DNA of 64,000 nucleotides from Megachile rotundata. Its lineage: Eukaryota > Arthropoda > Insecta > Hymenoptera > Megachilidae. Below are positions 1-13,026 of the stretch, one piece after another. Each line of letters starts with the position of its first letter. The first letter of the stretch is position 1. Both the position numbers and the translations under genes were made by a program. The stretch covers positions 124,001-188,000 of the forward strand of contig NW_027473501.1 in assembly GCF_050947335.1 (NCBI RefSeq), in the 5' to 3' direction. The notes beneath the pieces are model-generated. The model was not told the DNA's origin. It was given only the letters and a program-made list of their open reading frames with translations, and did not search any database.

Positions 1-166
1 TGAGTTAGATCGATAATGATAAGAGTAATAAGTACAGTAATTGTCGTTCTATCGATCATATAAGCAGAATATGGCTAATAATATGAGTTAGATTTATAAT
101 AATAAGAGTAATAAGTATAGTAATTGTCGTTCTATCGATCATATAAGCATAATATGGCTAATAATA

Positions 167-1844
167 TGAGTTAGATCGATAATGATAAGAGTAATAAGTA
201 CAGTAATTGTCGTTCTATCGATCATATAAGCAGAATATGGCTAATAATATGAGATAGATTGATAATAATAAGAGAAATAAGTATAGTAATTGTCGTTCTA
301 TCGATCATATAAGCATAATATGGCTAATAATATGAGTTAGATTGATAATAATAAGAGTAATAAGTATAGTAATTGTCGTTCTATCGATCATTTAAGCATA
401 ATATGGCTAATAATATGAGTTGAGTTGATAATAATAAGAGTAATAAGTATAGTAATTGTCGTTCTATCGATCATTTAAGCATAATATGGCTAATAATATG
501 AGTTAGATTGATAATAATAAGAGTAGTAAGTATAGTAAATGTCGTGCTATCGATCATATCTGCATAATATGGTTAATAATATGAGTTAGATTGATATAGT
601 GAGTGTAATATGTATAGTAATTGTCGGTCTATCGATCATATAAGCAGAATATGGCTAATAATATGAGTTAGATTGATAATAATAAGAGTAATAAGTATTG
701 TAATTGTCGTTCTATCGATCATGCAGGCATAATATGGCTAATAATATGAGTTAGATTGATAATAATAAGAGTAATAAGTATAGTAATTCTCGTTCTATCG
801 ATCATATAAGCATAATATGGCTAATAATATGAGTTAGATTGATAATAATAAGAGTAATGAGTATAGTAATTGTCGTTCTGTCGATCATATAAGCATAATA
901 TGGCTAATAATATGAGTTAGATTGATAATACTAAGAGTAGTGGGTACAGTAATTCTCGTTCTATCGATCATATAAGCATAATATGGCTAATAGTATGAGT
1001 TAGATTGATAATAATAGGAGTAATGAGTATAGTAATTGTCGTTCTATCGATCATATAAGCAGAATATGGTTAATAATATGAGTTAGATTGATAACAATAA
1101 GAGTAATAAGTATAGTATTTGTCGTTCTATCGATCATATAAGCATAATATGGCTAATAATATGAGTTAGATTTATAATAATAAGAGTAATAAGTATAGTA
1201 ATTGTCGTTCTATCGATCATATAAGCATAATATGGCTAATAATATGAGTTAGATCGATAATGATAAGAGTAATAAGTACAGTAATTGTCGTTCTATCGAT
1301 CATATAAGCAGAATATGGCTAGTAATATGAGTTAGATTTATAATAATAAGAGTAATAAGTATAGTAATTGTCGTTCTATCGATCATATAAGCATAATATG
1401 GCTAATAATATGAGTTAGATCGATAATGATAAGAGTAATAAGTACAGTAATTGTCGTTCTATCGATCATATAAGCAGAATATGGCTAATAATATGAGATA
1501 GATTGATAATAATAAGAGAAATAAGTATAGTAATTGTCGTTCTATCGATCATATAAGCATAATATGGCTAATAATATGAGTTAGATTGATAATAATAAGA
1601 GTAATAAGTATAGTAATTGTCGTTCTATCGATCATTTAAGCATAATATGGCTAATAATATGAGTTGAGTTGATAATAATAAGAGTAATAAGTATAGTAAT
1701 TATAGTTCTATTGCTCATATAAGCATAATATGGCTAATAATATGAGTTAGATTGATAATAATAAGAGTAGTAAGTATAGTAAATGTCGTGCTATCAATCA
1801 TATCTGCATAATATGGCTAATAATATGAGTTAGATTGATAATAA
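167..1844 (+). repeat. ~1.68-kb segmental duplication, copy 1
   Basis: About 20 monomers reappear in the same order at 3318-4995, offset by 3,151 bp (38 monomers minus three 1-bp deletions). The shared order includes rare units: the AGAGAAATAAG unit at 250, the 82-bp GTCGGTC unit at 582, the CATGCAGGC unit at 664 and the GGGTACAG unit near 930. I saw only a handful of differences, for example TATAG against TAGAG near 3675 and TCTATCG against TCTACCG near 4695. Similarity stops at about 1844, where GGAGTAATGAG replaces AGAGTAGTTAG. Bases 1-480 also resemble 1245-1720 internally (15 monomers minus 1). Confidence 0.9.
582..663 (+). repeat. 82-bp monomer, 1-bp deletion
   Basis: This unit reads TTGATATAGTGAGTG where other units of the class read TTGATAATAGTGAGTG, a loss of one A. 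It resets the array register by -1. The same deletion appears at five other places, all in regions related by duplication, so it marks common descent. Confidence 0.92.
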
Positions 1845-1991
1845 TAGGAGTAATGAGTATAGTAATTGTCGTTCTATCGATCATATAAGCATAATATGGC
1901 TAATAATATGAGTTAGATTGATAATAATAAGAGTAATGAGAATATTAATTGTAGTTCTATCGATCATATCTGCATAATATGGTTAATAATA

Positions 1992-2903
1992 TGAGTTAGA
2001 TTGATAATAATAAGAATAATAAGTATAGTAATTGTTGTTCTATCGATCATATGAGCATAATATGGCTAATAATATGAATTAGATTGATAATAATAAGAAT
2101 AGTAAGTATAGCAAATGTCGTGCTATCGATCATATCTGCATAATATGGTTAATAATATGTGTTAGATTGATAATAGTGAGTGTAATAAGTATAGTAATTG
2201 TCGTTCTACCGATCATATTAGCATAATATTGTTAATAATATGAGTTAGATTGATAATAACAAGAGTAACAAGTATAGTAAATGTCGTGCTATCGATCATA
2301 TCTGCATAATATGGTTAATAATATAAGTTAGATTGATATAGTGAGTGTAATAAGTATAGTAATTGTCGTTCTATCGATCATATAAGCAGAATATGGCTAA
2401 TAATATGAGTTAGATCGATAATGATAAGAGTAATAAGTACAGTAATTGTCGTTCTATCGATCATATAAGCAGAATATGGCTAATAATATGAGATAGATTG
2501 ATAATAATAAGAGAAATAAGTATAGTAATTGTCGTTCTATCGGTCATATAAGCATAATATGGCTAATAATATGAGTTAGATTGATAATAATAAGAGTAAT
2601 AAGTATAGTAATTGTCGTTCTATCGATCATTTAAGCATAATATGGCTAATAATATGAGTTGAGTTGATAATAATAAGAGTAATAAGTATAGTAATTGTCG
2701 TTCTATCGATCATATAAGCATAATATGGCTAATAATATGAGTTAGATTGATAATAATAAGAGTAATAAGTATAGTAATTGTCGTTCTATCGATCATTTAA
2801 GCATAATATGGCTAATAATATGAGTTGAGTTGATAATAATAAGAGTAATAAGTATAGTAATTGTCGTTCTATCGATCATTTAAGCATAATATGGCTAATA
2901 ATA
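1992..2903 (+). repeat. 11-monomer higher-order unit, copy 1 (912 bp)
   Basis: This is a run of 11 monomers, one of them 82 bp, starting with the AAGAATAATAAG/GTTGTTC unit. The next is the GAATTAGATT unit, then a TGTGTTAG unit, then the TCTACCG/ATTGTTAAT unit, then AACAAGAGTAACAAG. The same order restarts at 2904, an offset of 912 bp. Confidence 0.87.
2324..2405 (+). repeat. 82-bp monomer, 1-bp deletion
   Basis: It carries the same ATATAGTGAG deletion as the unit at 582 and opens with TAAGTTAG instead of TGAGTTAG. It lies in the first copy of the 912-bp, 11-monomer repeat, and its partner is the unit at 3236. The TAAGTTAG opening is shared with the 82-bp units at 3236, 9957 and 23319. Confidence 0.92.
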
Positions 2904-3680
2904 TGAGTTAGATTGATAATAATAAGAATAATAAGTATAGTAATTGTTGTTCTATCGATCATATGAGCATAATATGGCTAATAATATGAATTAGATTGAT
3001 AATAATAAGAATAGTAAGTATAGCAAATGTCGTGCTATCGATCATATCTGCATAATATGGTTAATAATATGTGTTAGATTGATAATAGTGAGTGTAATAA
3101 GTATAGTAATTGTCGTTCTACCGATCATATTAGCATAATATTGTTAATAATATGAGTTAGATTGATAATAACAAGAGTAACAAGTATAGTAAATGTCGTG
3201 CTATCGATCATATCTGCATAATATGGTTAATAATATAAGTTAGATTGATATAGTGAGTGTAATAAGTATAGTAATTGTCGTTCTATCGATCATATAAGCA
3301 GAATATGGCTAATAATATGAGTTAGATCGATAATGATAAGAGTAATAAGTACAGTAATTGTCGTTCTATCGATCATATAAGCAGAATATGGCTAATAATA
3401 TGAGATAGATTGATAATAATAAGAGAAATAAGTATAGTAATTGTCGTTCTATCGATCATATAAGCATAATATGGCTAATAATATGAGTTAGATTGATAAT
3501 AATAAGAGTAATAAGTATAGTAATTGTCGTTCTATCGATCATTTAAGCATAATATGGCTAATAATATGAGTTGAGTTGATAATAATAAGAGTAATAAGTA
3601 TAGTAATTGTCGTTCTATCGATCATTTAAGCATAATATGGCTAATAATATGAGTTAGATTGATAATAATAAGAGTAGTAA
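2904..3680 (+). repeat. 11-monomer higher-order unit, copy 2 (partial)
   Basis: This is a second, incomplete copy of 1992-2903, with the same succession of variant monomers offset by 912 bp. It overlaps the start of the 3318-4995 duplication, so the two events are nested. Similarity ends near 3680, where AGAGTAGTAAG appears instead of AGAGTAATAAG. Confidence 0.83.
3236..3317 (+). repeat. 82-bp monomer, 1-bp deletion
   Basis: This is the counterpart of the 82-bp unit at 2324, with the same TAAGTTAG opening and the same single-A loss. It lies immediately upstream of the second copy of the 1.68-kb duplication that begins at 3318. Confidence 0.92.
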
Positions 3681-4995
3681 GTAGAGTAAATGTCGTGCTA
3701 TCGATCATATCTGCATAATATGGTTAATAATATGAGTTAGATTGATATAGTGAGTGTAATATGTATAGTAATTGTCGGTCTATCGATCATATAAGCAGAA
3801 TATGGCTAATAATATGAGTTAGATTGATAATAATAAGAGTAATAAGTATTGTAATTGTCGTTCTATCGATCATGCAGGCATAATATGGCTAATAATATGA
3901 GTTAGATTGATAATAATAAGAGTAATAAGTATAGTAATTCTCGTTCTATCGATCATATAAGCATAATATGGCTAATAATATGAGTTAGATTGATAATAAT
4001 AAGAGTAATGAGTATAGTAATTGTCGTTCTGTCGATCATATAAGCATAATATGGCTAATAATATGAGTTAGATTGATAATACTAAGAGTAGTGGGTACAG
4101 TAATTCTCGTTCTATCGATCATATAAGCATAATATGGCTAATAGTATGAGTTAGATTGATAATAATAGGAGTAATGAGTATAGTAATTGTCGTTCTATCG
4201 ATCATATAAGCAGAATATGGTTAATAATATGAGTTAGATTGATAACAATAAGAGTAATAAGTATAGTATTTGTCGTTCTATCGATCATATAAGCATAATA
4301 TGGCTAATAATATGAGTTAGATTTATAATAATAAGAGTAATAAGTATAGTAATTGTCGTTCTATCGATCATATAAGCATAATATGGCTAATAATATGAGT
4401 TAGATCGATAATGATAAGAGTAATAAGTACAGTAATTGTCGTTCTATCGATCATATAAGCAGAATATGGCTAATAATATGAGTTAGATTTATAATAATAA
4501 GAGTAATAAGTATAGTAATTGTCGTTCTATCGATCATATAAGCATAATATGGCTAATAATATGAGTTAGATCGATAATGATAAGAGTAATAAGTACAGTA
4601 ATTGTCGTTCTATCGATCATATAAGCAGAATATGGCTAATAATATGAGATAGATTGATAATAATAAGAGAAATAAGTATAGTAATTGTCGTTCTACCGAT
4701 CATATAAGCATAATATGGCTAATAATATGAGTTAGATTGATAATAATAAGAGTAATAAGTATAGTAATTGTCGTTCTATCGATCATTTAAGCATAATATG
4801 GCTAATAATATGAGTTGAGTTGATAATAATAAGAGTAATAAGTATAGTAATTATAGTTCTATTGCTCATATAAGCATAATATGGCTAATAATATGAGTTA
4901 GATTGATAATAATAAGAGTAGTAAGTATAGTAAATGTCGTGCTATCAATCATATCTGCATAATATGGCTAATAATATGAGTTAGATTGATAATAA
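3318..4995 (+). repeat. ~1.68-kb segmental duplication, copy 2
   Basis: This is the second copy of 167-1844. It begins exactly on a monomer boundary, directly after the 82-bp unit at 3236, and loses similarity to copy 1 at about 4995. The rare markers of copy 1 are all present in the same order. Confidence 0.9.
3733..3814 (+). repeat. 82-bp monomer, 1-bp deletion
   Basis: This is the counterpart of the unit at 582. Both carry the rare ATATGTATAG and GTCGGTCTATC changes as well as the deletion, which fixes the alignment of 167-1844 with 3318-4995. Confidence 0.92.
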
Positions 4996-5806
4996 TAAGA
5001 GTAGTTAGTATCGTAAATGTCGTTCTATCGATCATATAAGCATAATATGGCTAATAATATGAGTTAGATTGATAATAGTAAGTGTAATAAGTATAGTAAT
5101 TGTCGTTGTGTCGATCATATAAGCATAATATGGCTAATAATATGAGTTAGATTGATAATAATAAGAGTAATGGGTATAGTAATTGTAGTTCTATCGATTA
5201 TATCTGCATAATAAGTTTAATAATATGAGTTAAATTGATAATAATAGGAGTAATAGGTATAGTAATTATAATTCTATTGCTCATATAAGCATAATATGGC
5301 TAATAATATGAGTTAGATTGATAATAATAAGAGTAATAAGTATAGTAATTGTCGTTCTATCGGTCATTTAAGCATAATATGGCTAATAATATGAGTTGAG
5401 TTGATAATAATAAGAGTAATAAGTATAGTAATTGTCGTTCTATCGATCATTTAAGCATAATATGGCTAATAATATGAGTTAGATTGATAATAATAAGATT
5501 AATAAGTATAGTTAATGTCGTGCTATCGATCATATCTGCATAATATGGTTAATAGTGTGAGTTAGATTGATAATAGTGAGTGTAATAAGTATAGTAATTG
5601 TCGTCCTATCGATCATATTAGAATAATATGGTTAATAATATGAGTTAGATTGATAATAGTAAGAGTAATGTGTATAGTAATGGTCGTTCTATCGATCATA
5701 TAAGCATAATATGGCTAATAATATGAGTTAAATTGATAATAATAAGAGTAATAAGTATAGTAATTGTCGTTCTATCGATCATTTAAGCATAGTATGGCTA
5801 ATAATA

Positions 5807-7300
5807 TGAGTTGGGTTGATAATAATAAGAGTAATAAGTATAGTAATTGTCGTTCTATCGATCATTTAAGCATAATATGGCTAATAATATGAGTTAGATT
5901 GATAATAATAAGAGTAGTAAGTATAGTAAATGTCGTGCTATCAATCAAATCTGCATAATATGGCTAGTAATATGAGTTGGGTTGATAATAATAAGAGTAA
6001 TAAGTATAGTAATTGTCGTTCTATCGATCATTTAAGCATAATATGGCTAATAATATGAGTTAGATTGATAATACTAAGAGTAGTGAGTATAGTAATTCTC
6101 GTTCTATCGATCATATAAGCATAATATGGCTAATAATAGGAGTTAGATTGATAATAATAGGAGTAATGAGTATAGTAATTGTCGTTCTATCGATCATATA
6201 TGCATAATATGGCTAATAATATGAGTTAGATTGATAATAATAAGAGTAATGTGTATAGTAATTGTCGTTCTATCGATCATATAAGCATAATATGGCTAAT
6301 AATATGAGTTAGTTTGATAATAGTAAGTGCAATAAGTATAGTAATTGTCGTTCTGTCGATCATATAACCATAATATGGCTAATAATATGAGTTAGATTGA
6401 TAATAATAAGAGTAATGAGTATAGTAATTGTAGTTCAATCGATTATATCTGCATAATAAGTTTAATAATATGAGTTAAATTGATAATAATAAGAGTAATA
6501 AGTATAGTAATTATAGTTCTATTGCTCATATAAGCATAATATGGCTAATAATATGAGTTAGATTGATAATAATAAGAGTAGTAAGTATAGTAAATGTCGT
6601 GCTATCAATCATATCTGCATAATATGGCTAATAATATGAGTTAGATTGATAATAATAAGAGTAATAAGTATAGTAATTGTTGTTCTATCGATCATATGAG
6701 CATAATATGGCTAATAATATGAATTAGATTGATAATAATAAGAATAGTAAGTATAGTAAATGTCGTGCTATCAATCATATCTGCATAATATGGCTAATAA
6801 TATGAGTTGAGTTGATAATAATAAGAGTAATAAGTATAGTAATTGTCGTTCTATCGATCATTTAAGCATAACATGGCTAATAATATGAGTTAGATTGATA
6901 ATACTAAGAGTAGTGAGTATAGTAATTCTCGTTCTATCGATCATATAGGCATAATATGGCTAATAATATGAGTTAGATTGATAATAATAAGAGTAATGTG
7001 TATAGTAATTGTAGTTCTATCGATCATATAAGCATAATATGGCTAATAATATGAGTTAGATTGATAATAGTAAGTGTAATTAGTATAGTAATTGTCGTTC
7101 TGTCGATCATATAAGCATAATATGGCTAATAATATGAGTTAGATTGATAATAATAAGAGTAATGAGTATAGTAATTGTAGTTCTATCGATTATATCTGCA
7201 TAATAAGTTTAATAATATGAGTTAAATTGATAATAATAAGAGTAATAAGTATAGTAATTATAGTTCTATTGCTCATATAAGCATAATATGGCTAGTAATA
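5807..7300 (+). repeat. 18-monomer higher-order unit, copy 1 (1,494 bp)
   Basis: This is an exact 18 x 83 bp block starting with the TGAGTTGGGTTG unit. Diagnostic units include TCAATCAAATCTGC (5941), ATAGGAGTTAG, the AACCATAATATGG unit near 6365, GATTATATCTGC (6441 and 7188) and the TATAGTTCTATTGCTC unit. The next block repeats all of them at +1,494. A 9-monomer (747 bp) subperiod is visible in the GATTATATCTGC units at 6441, 7188, 7935, 8682 and 9429. Confidence 0.92.
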
Positions 7301-8794
7301 TGAGTTGGGTTGATAATAATAAGAGTAATAAGTATAGTAATTGTCGTTCTATCGATCATTTAAGCATAATATGGCTAATAATATGAGTTAGATTGATAAT
7401 AATAAGAGTAGTAAGTATAGTAAATGTCGTGCTATCAATCAAATCTGCATAATATGGCTAGTAATATGAGTTGGGTTGATAATAATAAGAGTAATAAGTA
7501 TAGTAATTGTCGTTCTATCGATCATTTAAGCATAATATGGCTAATAATATGAGTTAGATTGATAATACTAAGAGTAGTGAGTATAGTAATTCTCGTTCTA
7601 TCGATCATATAAGCATAATATGGCTAATAATAGGAGTTAGATTGATAATAATAGGAGTAATGAGTATAGTAATTGTCGTTCTATCGATCATATATGCATA
7701 ATATGGCTAATAATATGAGTTAGATTGATAATAATAAGAGTAATGTGTATAGTAATTGTCGTTCTATCGATCATATAAGCATAATATGGCTAATAATATG
7801 AGTTAGTTTGATAATAGTAAGTGCAATAAGTATAGTAATTGTCGTTCTGTCGATCATATAACCATAATATGGCTAATAATATGAGTTAGATTGATAATAA
7901 TAAGAGTAATGAGTATAGTAATTGTAGTTCAATCGATTATATCTGCATAATAAGTTTAATAATATGAGTTAAATTGATAATAATAAGAGTAATAAGTATA
8001 GTAATTATAGTTCTATTGCTCATATAAGCATAATATGGCTAATAATATGAGTTAGATTGATAATAATAAGAGTAGTAAGTATAGTAAATGTCGTGCTATC
8101 AATCATATCTGCATAATATGGCTAATAATATGAGTTAGACTGATAATAATAAGAGTAATAAGTATAGTAATTGTTGTTCTATCGATCATATGAGCATAAT
8201 ATGGCTAATAATATGAATTAGATTGATAATAATAAGAATAGTAAGTATAGTAAATGTCGTGCTATCAATCATATCTGCATAATATGGCTAATAATATGAG
8301 TTGAGTTGATAATAATAAGAGTAATAAGTATAGTAATTGTCGTTCTATCGATCATTTAAGCATAACATGGCTAATAATATGAGTTAGATTGATAATACTA
8401 AGAGTAGTGAGTATAGTAATTCTCGTTCTATCGATCATATAAGCATAATATGGCTAATAATATGAGTTAGATTGATAATAATAAGAGTAATGTGTATAGT
8501 AATTGTAGTTCTATCGATCATATAAGCATAATATGGCTAATAATATGAGTTAGATTGATAATAGTAAGTGTAATTAGTATAGTAATTGTCGTTCTGTCGA
8601 TCATATAAGCATAATATGGCTAATAATATGAGTTAGATTGATAATAATAAGAGTAATGAGTATAGTAATTGTAGTTCTATCGATTATATCTGCATAATAA
8701 GTTTAATAATATGAGTTAAATTGATAATAATAAGAGTAATAAGTATAGTAATTATAGTTCTATTGCTCATATAAGCATAATATGGCTAGTAATA
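7301..8794 (+). repeat. 18-monomer higher-order unit, copy 2 (1,494 bp)
   Basis: This is an immediate tandem copy of 5807-7300 with very few substitutions, for example CATATAAGC where copy 1 has CATATAGGC, and TTAGACTG where copy 1 has TTAGATTG. It ends at 8794. A third copy would begin at 8795 with TGAGTTGGG, but a CTAAGAGTAGTGAG unit is found there instead. Confidence 0.92.
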
Positions 8795-9686
8795 TGAGTT
8801 AGATTGATAATACTAAGAGTAGTGAGTACAGTAATTCTCGTTCTATCGATCATTTAAGCATAATATGGCTAATAATATGAGTTAGATTGATAATAATAAG
8901 AGTAATAAGTATAGTAATTCTCGTTCTATCGATGATATAAGCAGAATATGGCTAATAATATGAGTTAGATTGATAATAATAAGAGTAATAAGTATAGTAA
9001 TTGTCGTTCTATCGATCATGTAAGCATAATATGGCTAATAATATGAGTTAGATTGATAATAATAAGAGTAATAAGTATAGTAATTCTCGTTCTATCGATC
9101 ATATAAGCATAATATGGCTAATAATATGAGTTAGATTGATAATAATAAGAGTAATGAGTATAGTAATTGTCGTTCTATCGATCATGTAAGCATAATATGG
9201 CTAATAATATGAGTTAGATTGATAATACTAAGAGTAGTGAGCACAGTAATTCTCGTTCTATCGATCATATAAGCATAATATGGCTAATAATATGAGTTAG
9301 ATTGATAATAATAGGAGTAATGAGTATAGTAATTGTCGTTCTATCGATCATATAAGCATAATATGGCTAATAATATGAGTTAGATTGATAATAATAAGAG
9401 TAATGAGTATAGTAATTGTAGTTCAATCGATTATATCTGCATAATAGGTTTAATAATATGAGTTAAATTGATAATAATAAGAGTAATAAGTATAGTAATT
9501 ATAGTTCTATTGCTCATATAAGCATAATATGGCTAATAATATGAGTTAGATTGATAATAATAAGAGTAGTAAGTATAGTAAATGTCGTGCTATCAATCAT
9601 ATCTGCATAATATGGCTAATAATATGAGTTAGATTGATAATAATAGGAGTAATGAGTATAGTAATTGTCGTTCTATCGATCATATA
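8795..9686 (+). repeat. Satellite stretch between two duplicated blocks
   Basis: This is about 11 ordinary monomers of mixed classes: CTAAGAGTAGTGAG, TCTCGTTC, CATGTAAGC, one more GATTATATCTGC unit at 9429, and a TATAGTTCTATTGC unit. The right part (about 9360-9620) continues the 9-monomer subperiod of the preceding block. I saw no other structure and no unique sequence. Confidence 0.75.
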
Positions 9687-9956
9687 AGCATAATATTGTT
9701 AATAATATGAGTTAGATTGATAATAACAAGAGTAACAAGTATAGTAAATGTCGTGCTATCGATCATATCTGCATAATATGGTTAATAATATGAGTTAGAT
9801 TGATAAACGTAAGAGTAGTGAGTATGGTAATTGTCGTTCTATCGATCATATAAGCATAATATGGCTAATAATATGAGTTAGATTGATAATAATAAGAGTA
9901 ATAAGTATAGTAAATGTCGTGCTATCGATCATATCTGCATAATATGGTTAATAATA

Positions 9957-10038
9957 TAAGTTAGATTGATATAGTGAGTGTAATAAGTATAGTAATTGTC
10001 GTTCTATCAATCATATAAGCAGAATATGGCTAATAATA
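9957..10038 (+). repeat. 82-bp monomer, 1-bp deletion
   Basis: It has the same single-A loss and TAAGTTAG opening as the units at 2324 and 3236. It sits near the left end of the ~13.36-kb duplicated block, and its duplicate is the unit at 23319. Confidence 0.92.
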
Positions 10039-12860
10039 TGAGTTAGATTGATAATAATAAGAGTAATGAGAATAGTAATTGTAGTTCTATCGATCATATC
10101 TGCATAATATGGTTAATAATATGAGTTAGATTGATAATAATAAGAATAATAAGTATAGTAATTGTTGTTCTATCGATCATATGAGCATAATATGGCTAAC
10201 AATATGAATTAGATTGATAATAATAAGAGTAGTAAGTATAGTAAATGTCGTTCTATCGATCATATCTGCATAATATGGTTAATATAATGAGTTAGATTGA
10301 TAATAATAAGAATAATAAGTATAGTAATTGTTGTTCTATCGATCATATGAGCATAATATGGCTAACAATATGAATTAGATTGATAATAATAAGAGTAGTA
10401 AGTATAGGAAATGTCGTGCTATCGATCATATCTGCATAATATGGTTAATAATATGTGTTAGATTGATAATAGTGAGTGTAATAAGTATAGTAATTGTCGT
10501 TCTATCGATCATATTAGCATAATATTGTTAATAATATGAGTTAGATTGATAATAATAAGAGTAATAAGTATAGTAAATTTCGTGCTATCGATCATATCTG
10601 CATAATATGGTTAATAATATGAGTTAGATTGATAATAGTAAGAGTAGTGAGTATGGTAATTGCCGTTCTATCGATCATATAAGCATAATATGGGTAATAA
10701 TATGTGTTAGATTGATAATAATAAGAGTAATGTGTATAGTAATTGTCGTTCTATCGATCATATAAGCATAATATGCCTAATAATATGAGTTAGCTTGATA
10801 ATAGTAAGTGCAATAAGTATAGTAATTGTCGTTCTGTCGATCATATAACCATAATATGGCTAATAATATGAGTTAGATTGATAATAGTAAGAGTAGTGAG
10901 TATGGTAATTGTCGTTCTATCGATCATTTCAGCATAATATGGCTAATAATATGAGTTAGATTGATAATAATAAAAGTAGTAAGTATAGTAAATGTCGTGC
11001 TATCAATCATATCTGCATAATATGGTTAATAATATGAGTTAGGTTGATAATAATAAGATTAATAAGTATAGTAAATGTCGTGCTATCGATCATATCTGCA
11101 TTATATGGTTAATAATGTGAGTTAGATCGATAATGATAAGAGTAATAAGTACATTAATAGTCGTTCTTTCGATCTTATAAGCATAATATGTCTAATAATA
11201 TGAGTTAGGTTGATAATACTAAGAGTAGTGAGTATAGTAATTCTCGTTCTATCGATCATATAAGCATAATATGGCTAATAATATGAGTTAGATTGATAAT
11301 AATAGGAGTAATGAGTATAGTAATTGCCGTTCTATCGATCATATAAGCATAATATGGCTAATAATATGAGTTAGATCGATAATGATAAGAGTAATAAGTA
11401 CAGTAATTGTCGTTCTATCGATCATATAAGCAGAATATGTCTAATAATATTAGTTAGATTGATAATAGTAAGAGTAATAAGTATAGTAATTGTCGTTCTA
11501 TCGATCATTTAAGCATAGTATGGCTAATAATATGAGTTAGATTGATAATAATAAGAGTAGTAAGTATAGTAAATGTCGTGCTATCGATCATATCTGCATA
11601 ATATGGTTAATAATATGAGTTAGATTGATAATAATAAGATTAATAAGTATAGTAAATGTCGTGCTATCGATCGTATAAGCATAATATGGCTAATAATATG
11701 AGTTAGATTGATAATAATAAGAGTAATGAGTATAGTAATTGTAGTTCTATCGATCATATCTGCATAATATCGTTAATAATATGAGTTAAATTGATAATAA
11801 TAAGAGTAATAAGTATAGTAATTGTAGTTCTATTGCTCATATAAGCATAATATGGCTAATAATATGAGTTAGATTGATAATAATAAGAATAATAAGTATA
11901 GTAATTGTTGTTCTATCGATCATATAAGCATAATATGGCTAATAATATGAATTAGATTGATAATAATAAGAGTAGTAAGTATAGTAAATGTCGTGCTATC
12001 GATCATATCTGCATAATATGGTTAATAATATGTGTTAGATTGATAATAGTGAGTGTAATAAGTATAGTAGTTGTCGTTCTATCGATCATATTAGCATAAT
12101 ATTGTTAATAATATGAGTTAGATTGATAATAATTAGAGTAATAAGTATAGTAAATGTCGTGCTATCGATCATATCTGCATAATATGGTTAATAATATGAG
12201 TTAGATTGAAAATAATAAGAGTAATAAGTATAGTAATTGTCGTTCTATCGATCATATAAGCATAATATGTCTAATAATATGAGTTAGATCGATAATGATA
12301 AGAGTAATAAGTACAGTAATTCTCGTTCTATCGATCATTTAAGCATAATATGGCTAATAATATGAGTTAGATTGATAACAATAAGAGTAATAAGTATAGT
12401 AATTATAGTTCTATTGCTCATATAAGCATAATATGACTAATAATATGAGTTAGATTTATAATAATAATAGTAATAAGTATAGTAATTGTCGTCCTATCGA
12501 TCACATAAGCATAATATGGCTAATAATATGATTTGGATTGATAATAATAAGAGTAATAAGTATAGTAATTGTCGTTCTATCGATCATTTAAGCATAATAT
12601 GGCTAATAATATCAGTTAGAATGATAATAATAAGAGTAGTAAGTATAGTAAATGTCGTGCTATCAATCATATCTGCATAATATGGCTAATAATATGAGTT
12701 GAGTTGATAATAATAAGAGTAATAAGTATAGTAATTGTCGTTCTATCGATCATTTAGGCATAATATGGCTAATAATATGAGTTAGATTGATAATACTAAG
12801 AGTAGTGAGTATAGTAATTCTCGTTCTATCGATCATATAAGCATAATATGGCTAATAATA

Positions 12861-13026
12861 TGAGTTAGATTGATAATAGTGAGTGTAATAAGTATAGTGA
12901 ATGTCGTTCTATCGATCATATCAGCATAATACGGGTAATAATATGAGTTGGATTGATAATAATAAGAGTAATGAGTATAGTAATTGTAGTTCTATCGATC
13001 ATATAAGCATAATGTGGCTAATAATA
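12861..13026 (+). repeat. Recurring two-monomer module (ATACGGGT then ATGTGGCT)
   Basis: The first monomer carries AATAGTGAGTG, TATAGTGAATG, CATATCAGC and AATACGGGTAAT. The second begins TGAGTTGGATTG and carries GTAATGAG, TTGTAGTTC and ATAATGTGGCT. The two travel together roughly 30 times between 12.9 and 58.4 kb, for example at 13.53, 17.26, 22.66, 30.55 and 39.59 kb. Late copies end in AATCTGGCT. Related copies at 41.26, 44.41 and 46.48 kb have CAGATCAGC with ATATGGGT. The module is a good marker for tracing duplications. This is the first instance, and none precedes it in the left domain. Confidence 0.8.

Noticed and set aside
10279..10300. Possible indel at TTAATATAATGAG (also near 23641)
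   Set aside because: It has the same length as TTAATAATATGAG, so it is a local substitution pattern, and the monomer register is unchanged there.
11040..11220. Telomere-like TTAGG in GAGTTAGGTTG variants
   Set aside because: These are isolated single-base variants of TTAGATTG, not a tandem TTAGG run.
12486..12680. 64-codon open frame as a small protein gene
   Set aside because: It starts at TTG inside the satellite and spans over two monomers. It has no ribosome-binding or promoter context and is open only through two stop-removing substitutions. Its residues are those of any translated monomer (N-, I- and S-rich). It is a chance frame.
12861..12943. CENP-B box in the ATACGGGT or GTTCGATCG monomers
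   Set aside because: The box needs TTCG and CGGG at fixed spacing in one motif. Monomers with GTTCGATCG lack CGGG, and those with ATACGGGT lack the correctly spaced TTCG.
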